A DNA stretch of 24,790 bases, from assembly GCA_964592255.1 (NCBI GenBank), contig CAZQCI010000023.1:1-24790 (forward strand), written 5' to 3'. The stretch comes from CAZQCI01 sp964592255. Its GTDB lineage: Bacteria; UBA10199; SBBF01. Below are positions 7,934 to 15,396 of this stretch, in pieces. Numbering within the stretch: the stretch's first letter is position 1; the number at the start of each line of letters is the position of its first letter. Made by a program: the position numbers and the translations under genes. The notes under the pieces are model-generated. The model searched no databases, was not told where the DNA came from, and was given only the letters and a program-made list of their open reading frames with translations.

Positions 7934-8016
7934 ATTATAATGGGGTCTTTGCCTCCGGCGCCCCCAATCCCCCAGGTTCACTCGGACTGGCAAAGCCAGA
8001 TCTTTTTTCACTATCC
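7934..8016 (-). promoter_or_regulatory. Structured purL-purF spacer, possible cis-regulatory leader
   Basis: Spacing elsewhere in this pur run is tight, so this gap of over 80 bases stands out. In the minus-strand transcript CTGGC-TTT-GCCAG (7987-7999) forms a local hairpin. Its CTTTGCC segment can instead pair with GGCAAAG nearer purF (7947-7953), a 7-base-pair alternative. A G-rich stretch with two G5 runs can also pair with CCCC just before the start codon. TATAAT abuts the ATG directly. The two mutually exclusive pairings resemble an attenuator, but no ligand or T-run terminator is evident. Confidence 0.25.
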
Positions 8017-10230
8017 TTAGTTAAAAATTTTCTTCTCAAACCCCTTCTCCCACATTTCCTTCACTTCCGCAATGGGCAGATCCAAATATACGGAAGCCGG
8101 ACCACGAAGAGTAAAACGGTCAGTCCCCACTTGACCTAAACGCAAACAAGGGGTTCCCTGTTGTTTAGCAATCTCCATTACTTGTGATACATTTTTTTCA
8201 GAAACAGACACCACAACGCGGCTTTGGGTTTCACCAAACAAAAGAGCATCGGCTCGCATCGTATCTTGAAGCTGAACCGTTAAACCAAAAACTTTTTCTC
8301 CAAAACAACTTTCAGCCAAGGCAGAAGCCAAGCCGCCCTCAGCACAATCATGAGCGGAAACAATTAATTGTTGATGAGTTAAAGCCCAAAGGGTTTTCCA
8401 AAGATTTTTTTCAGTTTCCAAATTCAATTCCGGAGGCATTCCACGGGTTAAGTTGTGGATGATATGTAAGTACTCACTGCCACCCAACTCATTCTTGTTT
8501 TCACCTAAAAGTAAAATAACATCCCCTTCGTTTTTAAAAAAAGAAGAGACACGGTCTTCTAAAGAATTCAATTCTCCAACCATACCCACTGTAGGAGTCG
8601 GATAAATAGATTGATCCCCCGTTTCATTGTAAAAACTGACATTGCCACTCACGATAGGAATATCAAAAGCTCGGCAGGCCTCCCCCATACCCTTAAGCGC
8701 TTCTACAAACTGCCACATAATCGAAGGCTTTTCAGGATTACCAAAATTAAGACAATCCGTCAGAGCAATGGGATGCGCCCCAGAACAAGCCAGATTACGA
8801 CCGTTTTCAGCAACAGTAATCAAACCCCCACGGTAAGGATCCAAATAACAATAACGGGAATTACAGTTAACAGTCACAGCCAAACCTTTAGAACTTCCAT
8901 GAACACGAAGAACAGCCGCATCAGAACCGGGCAAAACAACCGTTTGATCCATCACTTGATGATCGTATTGACGATAAACCCAACGCTTGGAAGCCAAAGT
9001 CGGATGTGAAATTAATTTTTTAAAAACCCCGTTTAAATCTGCTGGAACAGGAATAGACTCTAAGTCCAAACGATTTAATTCGTCTTGAGAAGCAGGCCGC
9101 TGAGCAGGACGATTATAAATAGGAGCGGCATCGGTTAAAGCCGGAACAGGAATCGCCGCCACCTCTTCCCCATGAAAACGAATACGCCACGTGTTATCAT
9201 CCGTTACTTCGCCAATAACAACAGCATCCAAATCCCATTTACTCAAAATTCTTTCAACAATAGCTTCCTTGCCTTTTTTGGCCACAAGCAACATGCGCTC
9301 CTGCGACTCCGACAACAACATTTCATAAGGCGTCATGCCTTCTTCACGAACAGGCAGATTATCGAGATTCATGAGCAAACCATTTCCAGCACGTCCCGCC
9401 ATTTCTACGGAAGAACTCGTCAACCCGGCAGCACCCATATCTTGAATTCCCACAATGGCGTCTTCTTGCATCAACTCAAGACACGCTTCAAGCAACAGCT
9501 TTTCGGTGAAAGGATCTCCCACTTGAACCGTCGGCCGTTTTTGATCGGCATCATCGGCAAAACTATCAGAAGCCATTGTCGCACCATGAATACCATCACG
9601 CCCAGTTTTGGAACCAATATACATCACAGGATTACCCACGCCAGACGCAACCCCTTTAAAAATTTTATCCGGCGGTACAACCCCCACAGTCATGGCATTC
9701 ACCAAAATATTTCCGTCGTAACACTCATCAAAATAAACCTCTCCCGCTACAGTCGGAATACCCATACAGTTGCCGTAACCCGCAATACCCGCCACAACAC
9801 CCGAAACTAAAAACGGCGTTTTGGAATGTTGTGGAGAACCAAATCGGAGAGAGTTTAAATTAGCAATAGGCCGAGCCCCCATGGTAAACACATCTCGCAA
9901 GATACCACCTACACCCGTGGCCGCACCATTGTAAGGCTCGATGAAAGAAGGATGATTATGCGATTCAATCTTGAAAGCAATAGCATGGTCTTTATCAAAA
10001 GAAACCACACCCGCATTTTCTCCCGGCCCCTGAATCACACGCGCCCCTTGAGTGGGCAGGTTCTTTAAATGCACGCGCGAGCTTTTATAGCTGCAATGTT
10101 CCGACCACATCACCGAAAACACGCCCAGTTCCACAAAAGTAGGCTCACGTTTAAGAATAGAAATAATTTTCTGATATTCCTCAGGCGTCAGGTTATGTTG
10201 TTCAACAATTTCAGGAGTAATCTGTGTCAT
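8017..10230 (-). CDS. purL: Phosphoribosylformylglycinamidine synthase subunit PurL (small type)
   Basis: Synthetase subunit of FGAM synthase: FGAR + ATP + glutamine-derived ammonia to FGAM, in complex with PurQ and PurS. At 737 residues it is the small PurL that lacks fused PurQ and PurS domains, in agreement with separate genes upstream. Motifs seen: MWSEHCSYKSSR near residue 45, GPGENAGVV, then ESHNHPSFIEPYNGAATGVG and GGILRDVFTMGARPIA for nucleotide and substrate binding. The middle has the duplicated AIRS-like half, with IPIVSGNVSFYNE and AHDCAEGGLASAL. Its ATG overlaps the purQ stop in an ATGA, so translation is coupled. It ends ~80 bases before purF. Confidence 0.98.
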   Translation of the reverse strand: MTQITPEIVEQHNLTPEEYQKIISILKREPTFVELGVFSVMWSEHCSYKSSRVHLKNLPTQGARVIQGPGENAGVVSFDKDHAIAFKIESHNHPSFIEPYNGAATGVGGILRDVFTMGARPIANLNSLRFGSPQHSKTPFLVSGVVAGIAGYGNCMGIPTVAGEVYFDECYDGNILVNAMTVGVVPPDKIFKGVASGVGNPVMYIGSKTGRDGIHGATMASDSFADDADQKRPTVQVGDPFTEKLLLEACLELMQEDAIVGIQDMGAAGLTSSSVEMAGRAGNGLLMNLDNLPVREEGMTPYEMLLSESQERMLLVAKKGKEAIVERILSKWDLDAVVIGEVTDDNTWRIRFHGEEVAAIPVPALTDAAPIYNRPAQRPASQDELNRLDLESIPVPADLNGVFKKLISHPTLASKRWVYRQYDHQVMDQTVVLPGSDAAVLRVHGSSKGLAVTVNCNSRYCYLDPYRGGLITVAENGRNLACSGAHPIALTDCLNFGNPEKPSIMWQFVEALKGMGEACRAFDIPIVSGNVSFYNETGDQSIYPTPTVGMVGELNSLEDRVSSFFKNEGDVILLLGENKNELGGSEYLHIIHNLTRGMPPELNLETEKNLWKTLWALTHQQLIVSAHDCAEGGLASALAESCFGEKVFGLTVQLQDTMRADALLFGETQSRVVVSVSEKNVSQVMEIAKQQGTPCLRLGQVGTDRFTLRGPASVYLDLPIAEVKEMWEKGFEKKIFN

Positions 10231-10880
10231 GTTAACAGTGATTCAAAAATAATACGTCCATCCACACCACCTAAAATTTCTTCAGACATTCTTTCCGGGT
10301 GAGGCATCATTCCAACAATATGACCATCGACACTACAAATGCCCGCAATATCCGCAACCGAACCATTAGGATTGTCGACATAACGAAAAACAATTTGATC
10401 GTTATCATGCAGTTTCTTTAACCCTTCCGTATCGATAAAGTAATTTCCTTCACCATGAGCAATAGGCATGCGATATTGGGCACCTTTCTGACCCTTGCGA
10501 GTAAAGGGCGTGCGTGTTGTTTCTAAGGTAAGTGTCACTGTGTCGCAGATAAATTTAAGATTTTGATTACGAGTCAGAACTCCTGGCAGCAGGCCAGCTT
10601 CGATCAGAATTTGAAACCCATTGCAGATACCAATAACTTTTCCACCTTTTTTGGCGAAAGAAATAACTTCTTTCATAATGGGCGAAAACTTGGCAATAGC
10701 TCCACAACGCAAATAATCGCCATATGAAAAACCGCCCGGAATAATAATGACATCAGCCCCTTTAAGAGAGGTGTCTTTATGCCAAATCATCTCCACGGGA
10801 GAACCAAACACATTTTTGACGACATGTTCGCAGTCTTTGTCGCAGTTGGAACCTGGAAAAACGAGGATGCCGAATTTCAT
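10227..10880 (-). CDS. purQ: Phosphoribosylformylglycinamidine synthase subunit PurQ (glutaminase)
   Basis: Class I glutamine amidotransferase subunit that feeds ammonia to PurL. I start at the ATG 10878-10880 (MKFGILVFPGSNCD), the conserved N-terminus, which is preceded by AAAGGG as a Shine-Dalgarno. The frame extends 14 codons further but those residues are not family-like and lie near the repeat element. The 217 residues contain the nucleophile Cys86 in GICNGFQIL, and His194 and Glu196 in MMPHPERMSE complete the triad. IPGGFSYGDYLRCGA (47-61) is also typical. The stop overlaps the purL start (ATGA). Confidence 0.97.
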   Translation of the reverse strand: MKFGILVFPGSNCDKDCEHVVKNVFGSPVEMIWHKDTSLKGADVIIIPGGFSYGDYLRCGAIAKFSPIMKEVISFAKKGGKVIGICNGFQILIEAGLLPGVLTRNQNLKFICDTVTLTLETTRTPFTRKGQKGAQYRMPIAHGEGNYFIDTEGLKKLHDNDQIVFRYVDNPNGSVADIAGICSVDGHIVGMMPHPERMSEEILGGVDGRIIFESLLT

Positions 10881-10917
10881 GTTACCCTTTATTACTTTAA
10901 ATTGAATATGCAGCATC

Positions 10918-10986
10918 GTCATCCCCGCGGAGGCGGGGATCCAGAAATTTTTAACAAGACTGGATTCCCGCCTCCGCGGGAATGAC
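10918..10986. repeat. Palindromic repeat element (MITE/REP-like) inside the pur gene run
   Basis: Two 27-base arms, 10918-10944 and 10960-10986, are inverted copies (25 of 27 identical) around a 15-base AT-rich centre. Each arm is itself palindromic: ATCCCCGC/GCGGGGAT on the left and ATTCCCGC/GCGGGAAT on the right, so each can fold into its own 8-base-pair hairpin with a GGAG or CTCC loop. The only differences between arms are a paired C:G to T:A change that keeps the hairpin. From memory, GTCATTCCCGCG...GGCGGGAATCCAG sequences recur widely in bacterial genomes. No target-site duplication is visible. The element fills most of the 121-base purS-purQ gap. Confidence 0.85.
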
Positions 10987-11001
10987 AGAATAAAAAGTGA
11001 T

Positions 11002-11241
11002 TTATTTTATTTCAAACCTGTAATCTTCAATCACCAAATTCGCCAAAAGTTTTTCGCACATCTCCTTGACGTCTTTCTCCGCGCGATGAGAATCTACACC
11101 TTCTAGATTGATCTCAAAATATTTTCCCTGACGAACATCCTGAACGGCGGCATGACCCAAGCTTTGAAGAGCATGTGCAATGGCTTTTCCTTGCGGATCG
11201 AGAACACCTTTTTTAAGCGTTACAAAAACCTGGGCCTTCAT
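11002..11241 (-). CDS. purS: Phosphoribosylformylglycinamidine synthase subunit PurS
   Basis: Small structural subunit of FGAM synthase that bridges PurQ and PurL. At 79 residues it has the expected size, and its sequence is typical: KAQVFVTLKKGVLDPQGKAI at the N-terminus, then ALQSLGHAAVQDVRQGKYFEI, then a helix and a last strand. The ATG overlaps the purC stop in an ATGA, and GGGGAAGG lies just upstream as a Shine-Dalgarno. It is followed by a 121-base gap holding the palindromic repeat, then purQ. Confidence 0.96.
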   Translation of the reverse strand: MKAQVFVTLKKGVLDPQGKAIAHALQSLGHAAVQDVRQGKYFEINLEGVDSHRAEKDVKEMCEKLLANLVIEDYRFEIK

Positions 11242-11951
11242 GCGCCTTCCCCCAACACTTTATCATAAACCTTGCGATAGGCTTCCTCGACCCCGCCCAT
11301 ATCACGGCGAAAACGATCTTTATCGAGTTTTTCGTTCGTCTTTTTATCCCACAAACGACAACCGTCAGGAGTAATTTCATCACCCAAAAGAGTTTCTCCT
11401 TTAAAGCGACCAAATTCCAACTTGAAATCCACCAAACGAATCCCTAACGAATCGAAAAAGTTTTTCAGATAGTCATTCACTTTGAGGGACATATTTTTAA
11501 AGTTAATAAGCTCTTGTTGGGTGCACCAACCAAAAGTGATGAGATGATCTTCATTACATTGCGGATCGTGCAATGAGTCGTCCTTATAGCAATATTCCAA
11601 AATAGTGTTTTTAAGAGGAATACCTTCTTCCATGCCGTACCGCTTGGCCATGCTCCCCGCTACTACGTTACGAATCAGAACTTCTACCGGTAACATTTCT
11701 AACTTTTTCACCAACATTTCCCGGTCAGAAATTTTTTCAACAAAGTGATTAGGAACACCATTTTGAGCCAATTTTTGAAAAATTTTGGATGAAATGGCAT
11801 TGTTCATAATGCCTTTGTCAACGATGGTTCCTTTTTTAGTATTATCAAAAGCCGTAGCATCATCTTTAAAATAACAAATGAGATAATCTGGATCGCTGGT
11901 GGAATAAAGAATTTTGGCCTTACCTTCATACAATTTATCTTTTTTCTGCAT
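11238..11951 (-). CDS. purC: Phosphoribosylaminoimidazole-succinocarboxamide synthase (SAICAR synthetase)
   Basis: ATP-dependent ligation of CAIR and aspartate to give SAICAR. The 237 residues match the short bacterial form. Motifs seen: KLYEGKAKILYST near the N-terminus (ATP loop), NAISSKIFQKLAQNGVPNHF, VLIRNVVAGSMAKRYGMEEG, and DFKLEFGRFKGETLLGDEIT followed by PDGCRLWD. A strong Shine-Dalgarno AAGGAG sits 6-7 bases before the ATG and 17 bases separate it from purB, so it is an internal operon gene. It overlaps purS by four bases. Confidence 0.98.
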   Translation of the reverse strand: MQKKDKLYEGKAKILYSTSDPDYLICYFKDDATAFDNTKKGTIVDKGIMNNAISSKIFQKLAQNGVPNHFVEKISDREMLVKKLEMLPVEVLIRNVVAGSMAKRYGMEEGIPLKNTILEYCYKDDSLHDPQCNEDHLITFGWCTQQELINFKNMSLKVNDYLKNFFDSLGIRLVDFKLEFGRFKGETLLGDEITPDGCRLWDKKTNEKLDKDRFRRDMGGVEEAYRKVYDKVLGEGA

Positions 11952-11968
11952 CGTCGCTCCTTTGATGG

Positions 11969-13261
11969 TTAAGAAAAAACCCGTTTGAAGATCGTATCCA
12001 CATGACGGGTATGGTTTTTAATATCAAACAACTTTTCCAAATCTTTAACAGGGAGATGCCGCACCAAATCGGCATCCTGCTTTAAGGTCTCTAAAAAATC
12101 GACTCCTTGCTCCCAAACCTTCATCGCATTGCGTTGCACCATACGATAAGCATCTTCACGAGGGATTCCTTTTTCAGTCAGAGCTAAAAGAATACCTTGG
12201 GAGAAAAATAGCCCTCGCATCTTGTCCAAATTTTTCTGCATATTTTGCGGATACACCACCAGCTTTTCAATCATACCAGCCACCCGATTGAGCATAAAAT
12301 CGAGAGTCACCGTCGCATCGGGGCCAATAATGCGCTCCACAGAGCTATGAGAAATATCCCGTTCGTGCCAAAGAGACACATTTTCCAAAGCCGACACCGC
12401 ATAACCGCGCAATAAACGCGATAAACCCGAAACATTTTCACTTAAAACTGGGTTGCGTTTATGCGGCATAGCCGAAGAGCCTTTTTGACCCGCCGAAAAA
12501 TATTCCTCGGCTTCCAACACTTCGGTACGCTGCAAATGACGTATTTCGGTGGTAATTTTATCAAGAGAACTGCCAATGACGGCTAAGGTAGTGAAATAAT
12601 GCGCATGCCGATCACGCTGAATAATTTGGGTAGAAACTGGATCGGGGGTTAACCCCAACTTGTGACAAACATATTCTTCCACTTGCGGCTCAATATATGC
12701 AAAAGTGCCCACAGCACCTGAAATTTTACCCACAGCCACTTGCTTATCCGCTTCAATCAAGCGCTGTTTATTGCGCTTCATCTCTTCGTACCATAGCGCT
12801 AATTTTAGCCCAAAAGTAATGGGTTCCGCATGAATGCCGTGAGATCGCCCCATTTGCAACGTGTCTTTAAAATCATGAGCCCGAAGTTTGAGAACGGAGA
12901 GTAAACGATCGATGTCTTTGAGGAGAAGTTGAGAGGCTTGATGAAGCTGCAAGCCCAAACAGGTATCCAACACATCCGAAGACGTCATGCCTTTATGGAG
13001 AAAACGCGCATCGGGGCCCACAAATTCTGCAACAGATGTCAGAAAAGCGATCACATCGTGTTTAAGTTCTTTTTCCAAAACATCAATGCGATCTTTATTG
13101 AGCTTAGCCCGCGCACGCACGGTACGGACAATATCCTGCGGCACCTTTCCAAGTTTCGCCCAAGCCTCAAGGGCTAAGAGCTCAATCTCCAGCCAAATTT
13201 TATATCGGTTTTCGCTGTCCCAAATTGCGGACATCTCCGGAAGACTATATCGTGGAATCAT
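11969..13261 (-). CDS. purB: Adenylosuccinate lyase
   Basis: Splits SAICAR to AICAR and adenylosuccinate to AMP, releasing fumarate; it therefore serves both IMP and AMP synthesis. The 430 residues carry the fumarase/aspartase-superfamily signature GSSAMPHKRNP (261-271), with the catalytic Ser at 262 or 263 on the flexible loop. His68 (LKHDVIAF) and His141 (MGRSHGIHAEP) match the catalytic histidines of the B. subtilis enzyme, and GMTSSDVLDT (91-100) is the second conserved block. It follows tilS by 43 bases with no clear Shine-Dalgarno or strong promoter and precedes purC by 17 bases. Confidence 0.98.
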   Translation of the reverse strand: MIPRYSLPEMSAIWDSENRYKIWLEIELLALEAWAKLGKVPQDIVRTVRARAKLNKDRIDVLEKELKHDVIAFLTSVAEFVGPDARFLHKGMTSSDVLDTCLGLQLHQASQLLLKDIDRLLSVLKLRAHDFKDTLQMGRSHGIHAEPITFGLKLALWYEEMKRNKQRLIEADKQVAVGKISGAVGTFAYIEPQVEEYVCHKLGLTPDPVSTQIIQRDRHAHYFTTLAVIGSSLDKITTEIRHLQRTEVLEAEEYFSAGQKGSSAMPHKRNPVLSENVSGLSRLLRGYAVSALENVSLWHERDISHSSVERIIGPDATVTLDFMLNRVAGMIEKLVVYPQNMQKNLDKMRGLFFSQGILLALTEKGIPREDAYRMVQRNAMKVWEQGVDFLETLKQDADLVRHLPVKDLEKLFDIKNHTRHVDTIFKRVFS

Positions 13262-13304
13262 GGATTGATTCCGCTATCAAGAGACAAAAAAAATCGCAAG
13301 AGAT

Positions 13305-14639
13305 TTAAACAATTCTCACCATCACACATAGATCCCCTGTTTTTTTAGCACGAAAAGCTTCATCCGGGCCAAAACCCATAACCCCTACAACGCTTCCATC
13401 GGCATGGGATAAAATAGGAATCTGGGATCTTTGAAAACGAGGCACTTTGCGATCGATGAAAAAATCGGAGATTTTCTTGCTCCCCGGGGCGCCTAAAGGG
13501 GTAAAACGATCCCCCGGCAACATACCCCTTATGGTGAAAGGAAAAAGAAACGATTCTTTTTTAAGATACAGCACATGAGGTTGAGGTGTTTCAAATTTTC
13601 CTTCCATCACTTCGATATTACATTTCAAAGAAGGAAAAAAATAAGTCCCCGTTTTAGAAATGACCAAAGGCTCCATGGATTGACAATCTGTTTTGGGCAA
13701 AAAAGAAAAACCCAAATCGTCAAAACGAAAATGCACTTGGTCGTAGAAACGCTCTCCGGAATTTTGGGTAAGCAGTTTTTCAATTTCAGCAAAATGTTTT
13801 TGAGTCACCTGCTTGGAAAAGCCTGCTTGTTTCAGACTTTTTTCAACAACTAAAAAACGGACATTGGCATTTAAAGCACGATAAGCAGCTAAAGGCATGG
13901 AGGATGTATCAGAAAATGTTTTAAAAAACTCTTCAAGCTGCTGAAGATGACTTTTATACTCGCCATCGGCCAGAGCCGAAAAATCACGCATAAAATCCAC
14001 GAAACCGGAGGAGTCTTTTTCCAAAACTGGCAACAGATGATGCCGCAAAACGTTGCGCCAATAGTCATCGGTTGTATTGGAAGAATCTTCACGAAAAGGA
14101 ATGGAGACCTCTCGGGCATAAGACGCAATTTGGGAGCGGCGGAGGGAAAGCAAAGGACGGAATAACAAAAGCTCCTCACGCAACTTAGAAAGTATAGACA
14201 TACCCCGCAAACCACGCAAACCGGCACCACGCAACCAATTCATCAAAACCGTCTCCACTTGGTCATCGGCATGATGGGCAGATAAGGCCACGGTCCAACC
14301 TTTTTGGATTGAAAGCTCGATAAGTTTTTGTCGACGCAAGGCACGGGCGCGATTTTGGATAGAAGCCCCTTTAGCAAGAGACAGCCGAACCACCTCACAA
14401 GCCAAGCCTTTTTTTCGGGCGACTTCTCTCACAAACAACTCATCTTTATTGGATTCTTCCCCACGCAAACCATGATTAAAATGCAAAACCGACAATTGGT
14501 CCGGTGAATAAAGTTCCTCTTCAACCAGGAGATGGAGCAAAACCATAGAGTCGACTCCACCCGAAACCAGGCAAACAGCCGGACGAGATCGATCGATTTG
14601 ATGCCTATCAAAAACTTCTGAAAGATTAATAAAAGTCAT
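13305..14639 (-). CDS. tilS: tRNA(Ile)-lysidine synthetase
   Basis: Converts the wobble cytidine of tRNA-Ile(CAU) to lysidine using ATP and lysine, so that AUA is read as Ile. The 444 residues have the N-terminal PP-loop ATPase motif SGGVDSM (26-32), LHFNHGLRGEES, ASIQNRARALRR and LSAHHADDQVET typical of TilS. A middle TilS substrate-binding region follows, then the C-terminal domain with LPGDRFTPLGAPGSKKISDF and VPRFQRSQIPIL. It is the first gene of the minus-strand run and diverges from the receiver-like gene. A TATAAT 24 bases before the ATG and AAAGGC close to the ATG suggest a conventional leader here. Confidence 0.96.
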   Translation of the reverse strand: MTFINLSEVFDRHQIDRSRPAVCLVSGGVDSMVLLHLLVEEELYSPDQLSVLHFNHGLRGEESNKDELFVREVARKKGLACEVVRLSLAKGASIQNRARALRRQKLIELSIQKGWTVALSAHHADDQVETVLMNWLRGAGLRGLRGMSILSKLREELLLFRPLLSLRRSQIASYAREVSIPFREDSSNTTDDYWRNVLRHHLLPVLEKDSSGFVDFMRDFSALADGEYKSHLQQLEEFFKTFSDTSSMPLAAYRALNANVRFLVVEKSLKQAGFSKQVTQKHFAEIEKLLTQNSGERFYDQVHFRFDDLGFSFLPKTDCQSMEPLVISKTGTYFFPSLKCNIEVMEGKFETPQPHVLYLKKESFLFPFTIRGMLPGDRFTPLGAPGSKKISDFFIDRKVPRFQRSQIPILSHADGSVVGVMGFGPDEAFRAKKTGDLCVMVRIV

Positions 14640-14675
14640 GGCCTTTGGAATAACAACATGCTTGAATTATAACGA
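14640..14675. promoter_or_regulatory. Divergent promoter region between tilS and the receiver-like gene
   Basis: Only 36 bases separate the two starts. On the minus strand TATAAT (14666-14671) gives tilS a short leader with AAAGGC near its ATG. On the plus strand TTGGAA (14645-14650) and TATAAC (14668-14673) are 17 bases apart, but that -10 would put the start of transcription a few bases inside the receiver-like gene. The two -10 candidates overlap, so the genes probably compete for polymerase. Confidence 0.35.
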
Positions 14676-15245
14676 ATGCTCCATCACCGCAAACAACTTT
14701 TATATATTGATGATAATCCTTGGCACTATCAATTGATGTGTGAAACCTTCAAGGAACAGAAGGCTCCTTTTAGCCTTACACGAGTTTCCGATTTTACTGC
14801 GGCAAAAAAAATGCTCTCCTCTCGTCGTTTTGATTTAATTTTATCAGAAGCCCATCCGCTTGGATGCGATAAAGACTGGCTCATGCAGATTAAAAAACAA
14901 GCCCCCAATTCACCGCTGATCATTCTCACATCCAATAACGATAATGATTCGGCCGTCTCCTTTATGAAAATGGGCGCGGATGATTATTTGATTAAAAATC
15001 GCCGCACACTTAAAAAGCTATCCCAACTTTTAAAACCTTTCCTTCAAAAAAAACCAAAGAAAGAAACTTTGAAGCCGGGCGGCTTTCAAACGCTCTCCAA
15101 AAACCTGAAGAGCATGGCCGATCTCATCAATCAAACCGGCGAAAATTTGATGAAAAAACGCCACCAATTCCAACAAATCAATGTTTTGGAGAAAGAAATC
15201 GATCGCTTGAAAGAAACCCTCAAGGGCTGGATGCCAAGGAACTGA
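14676..15245 (+). CDS. Receiver-like protein with Glu at the phospho-acceptor position and a C-terminal coiled coil
   Basis: A 189-residue protein with a CheY-like receiver fold at ~6-120. IDDNPW (11-16) gives the acidic pair D12 and D13, ILTSN (83-87) the conserved Thr85, and DDYLIKN (102-108) the conserved Lys107. The strand that normally ends in the phosphorylated Asp reads FDLILSEAHPLG, so Glu58 replaces Asp. Receivers with Glu here cannot be phosphorylated in the usual way and often behave as fixed 'on' forms. Residues ~125-186 are helical with heptad-like hydrophobics, probably a coiled coil; there is no DNA-binding or enzymatic output domain. It is a single gene divergent from tilS with no nearby histidine kinase. 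The partner is unknown. Confidence 0.8.
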   Translation: MLHHRKQLLYIDDNPWHYQLMCETFKEQKAPFSLTRVSDFTAAKKMLSSRRFDLILSEAHPLGCDKDWLMQIKKQAPNSPLIILTSNNDNDSAVSFMKMGADDYLIKNRRTLKKLSQLLKPFLQKKPKKETLKPGGFQTLSKNLKSMADLINQTGENLMKKRHQFQQINVLEKEIDRLKETLKGWMPRN

Positions 15246-15396
15246 AGATCATTCAGACCACCACGCACATCTAGCCTTGCCTAACATTTTCAAGCTAATG
15301 AATAGTATTCCCATCGAACTTGGCGTGCATCATGTAAAAATGGCAACGAAAAAAAATAGGTGACGCACATCAAGAGATACTTCAAAGATAATTTTT
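15246..15396. other. Convergent intergenic region
   Basis: These 151 bases separate the receiver-like gene from the convergent lipoprotein gene. I see no ORF, no hairpin followed by a T-run and no promoter. The 9-mer ACGCACATC occurs twice, near 15262 and 15363, which could be chance. Confidence 0.5.

Noticed and set aside
7987..8008. Plus-strand hairpin CTGGC-AAA-GCCAG followed by ATCTTTTTT, which looks like an intrinsic terminator
   Set aside because: The T-run is on the wrong strand for purL and purF, and no plus-strand gene ends there.
7934..8011. N-terminal extension of purF from a GTG at 8011
   Set aside because: The Ntn hydrolase Cys must become N-terminal, and MCGVVG provides this directly. 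The extension is not family-like. A cleaved propeptide cannot be fully excluded.
9172..9810. Plus-strand ORF of 212 codons, rich in His/Arg/Asn/Thr
   Set aside because: It is antisense to purL, whose identity is certain, and the composition is that of a reverse-strand shadow.
10881..10922. Extension of purQ by 14 codons to an ATG at 10922
   Set aside because: The conserved N-terminus MKFGILVFPGSN has its own Shine-Dalgarno, and the extension reaches into the palindromic repeat.
10918..10986. Palindromic repeat read as a CRISPR unit or an insertion-sequence end
   Set aside because: There are only two inverted arms with a 15-base centre and no transposase gene or series of direct repeats and spacers.
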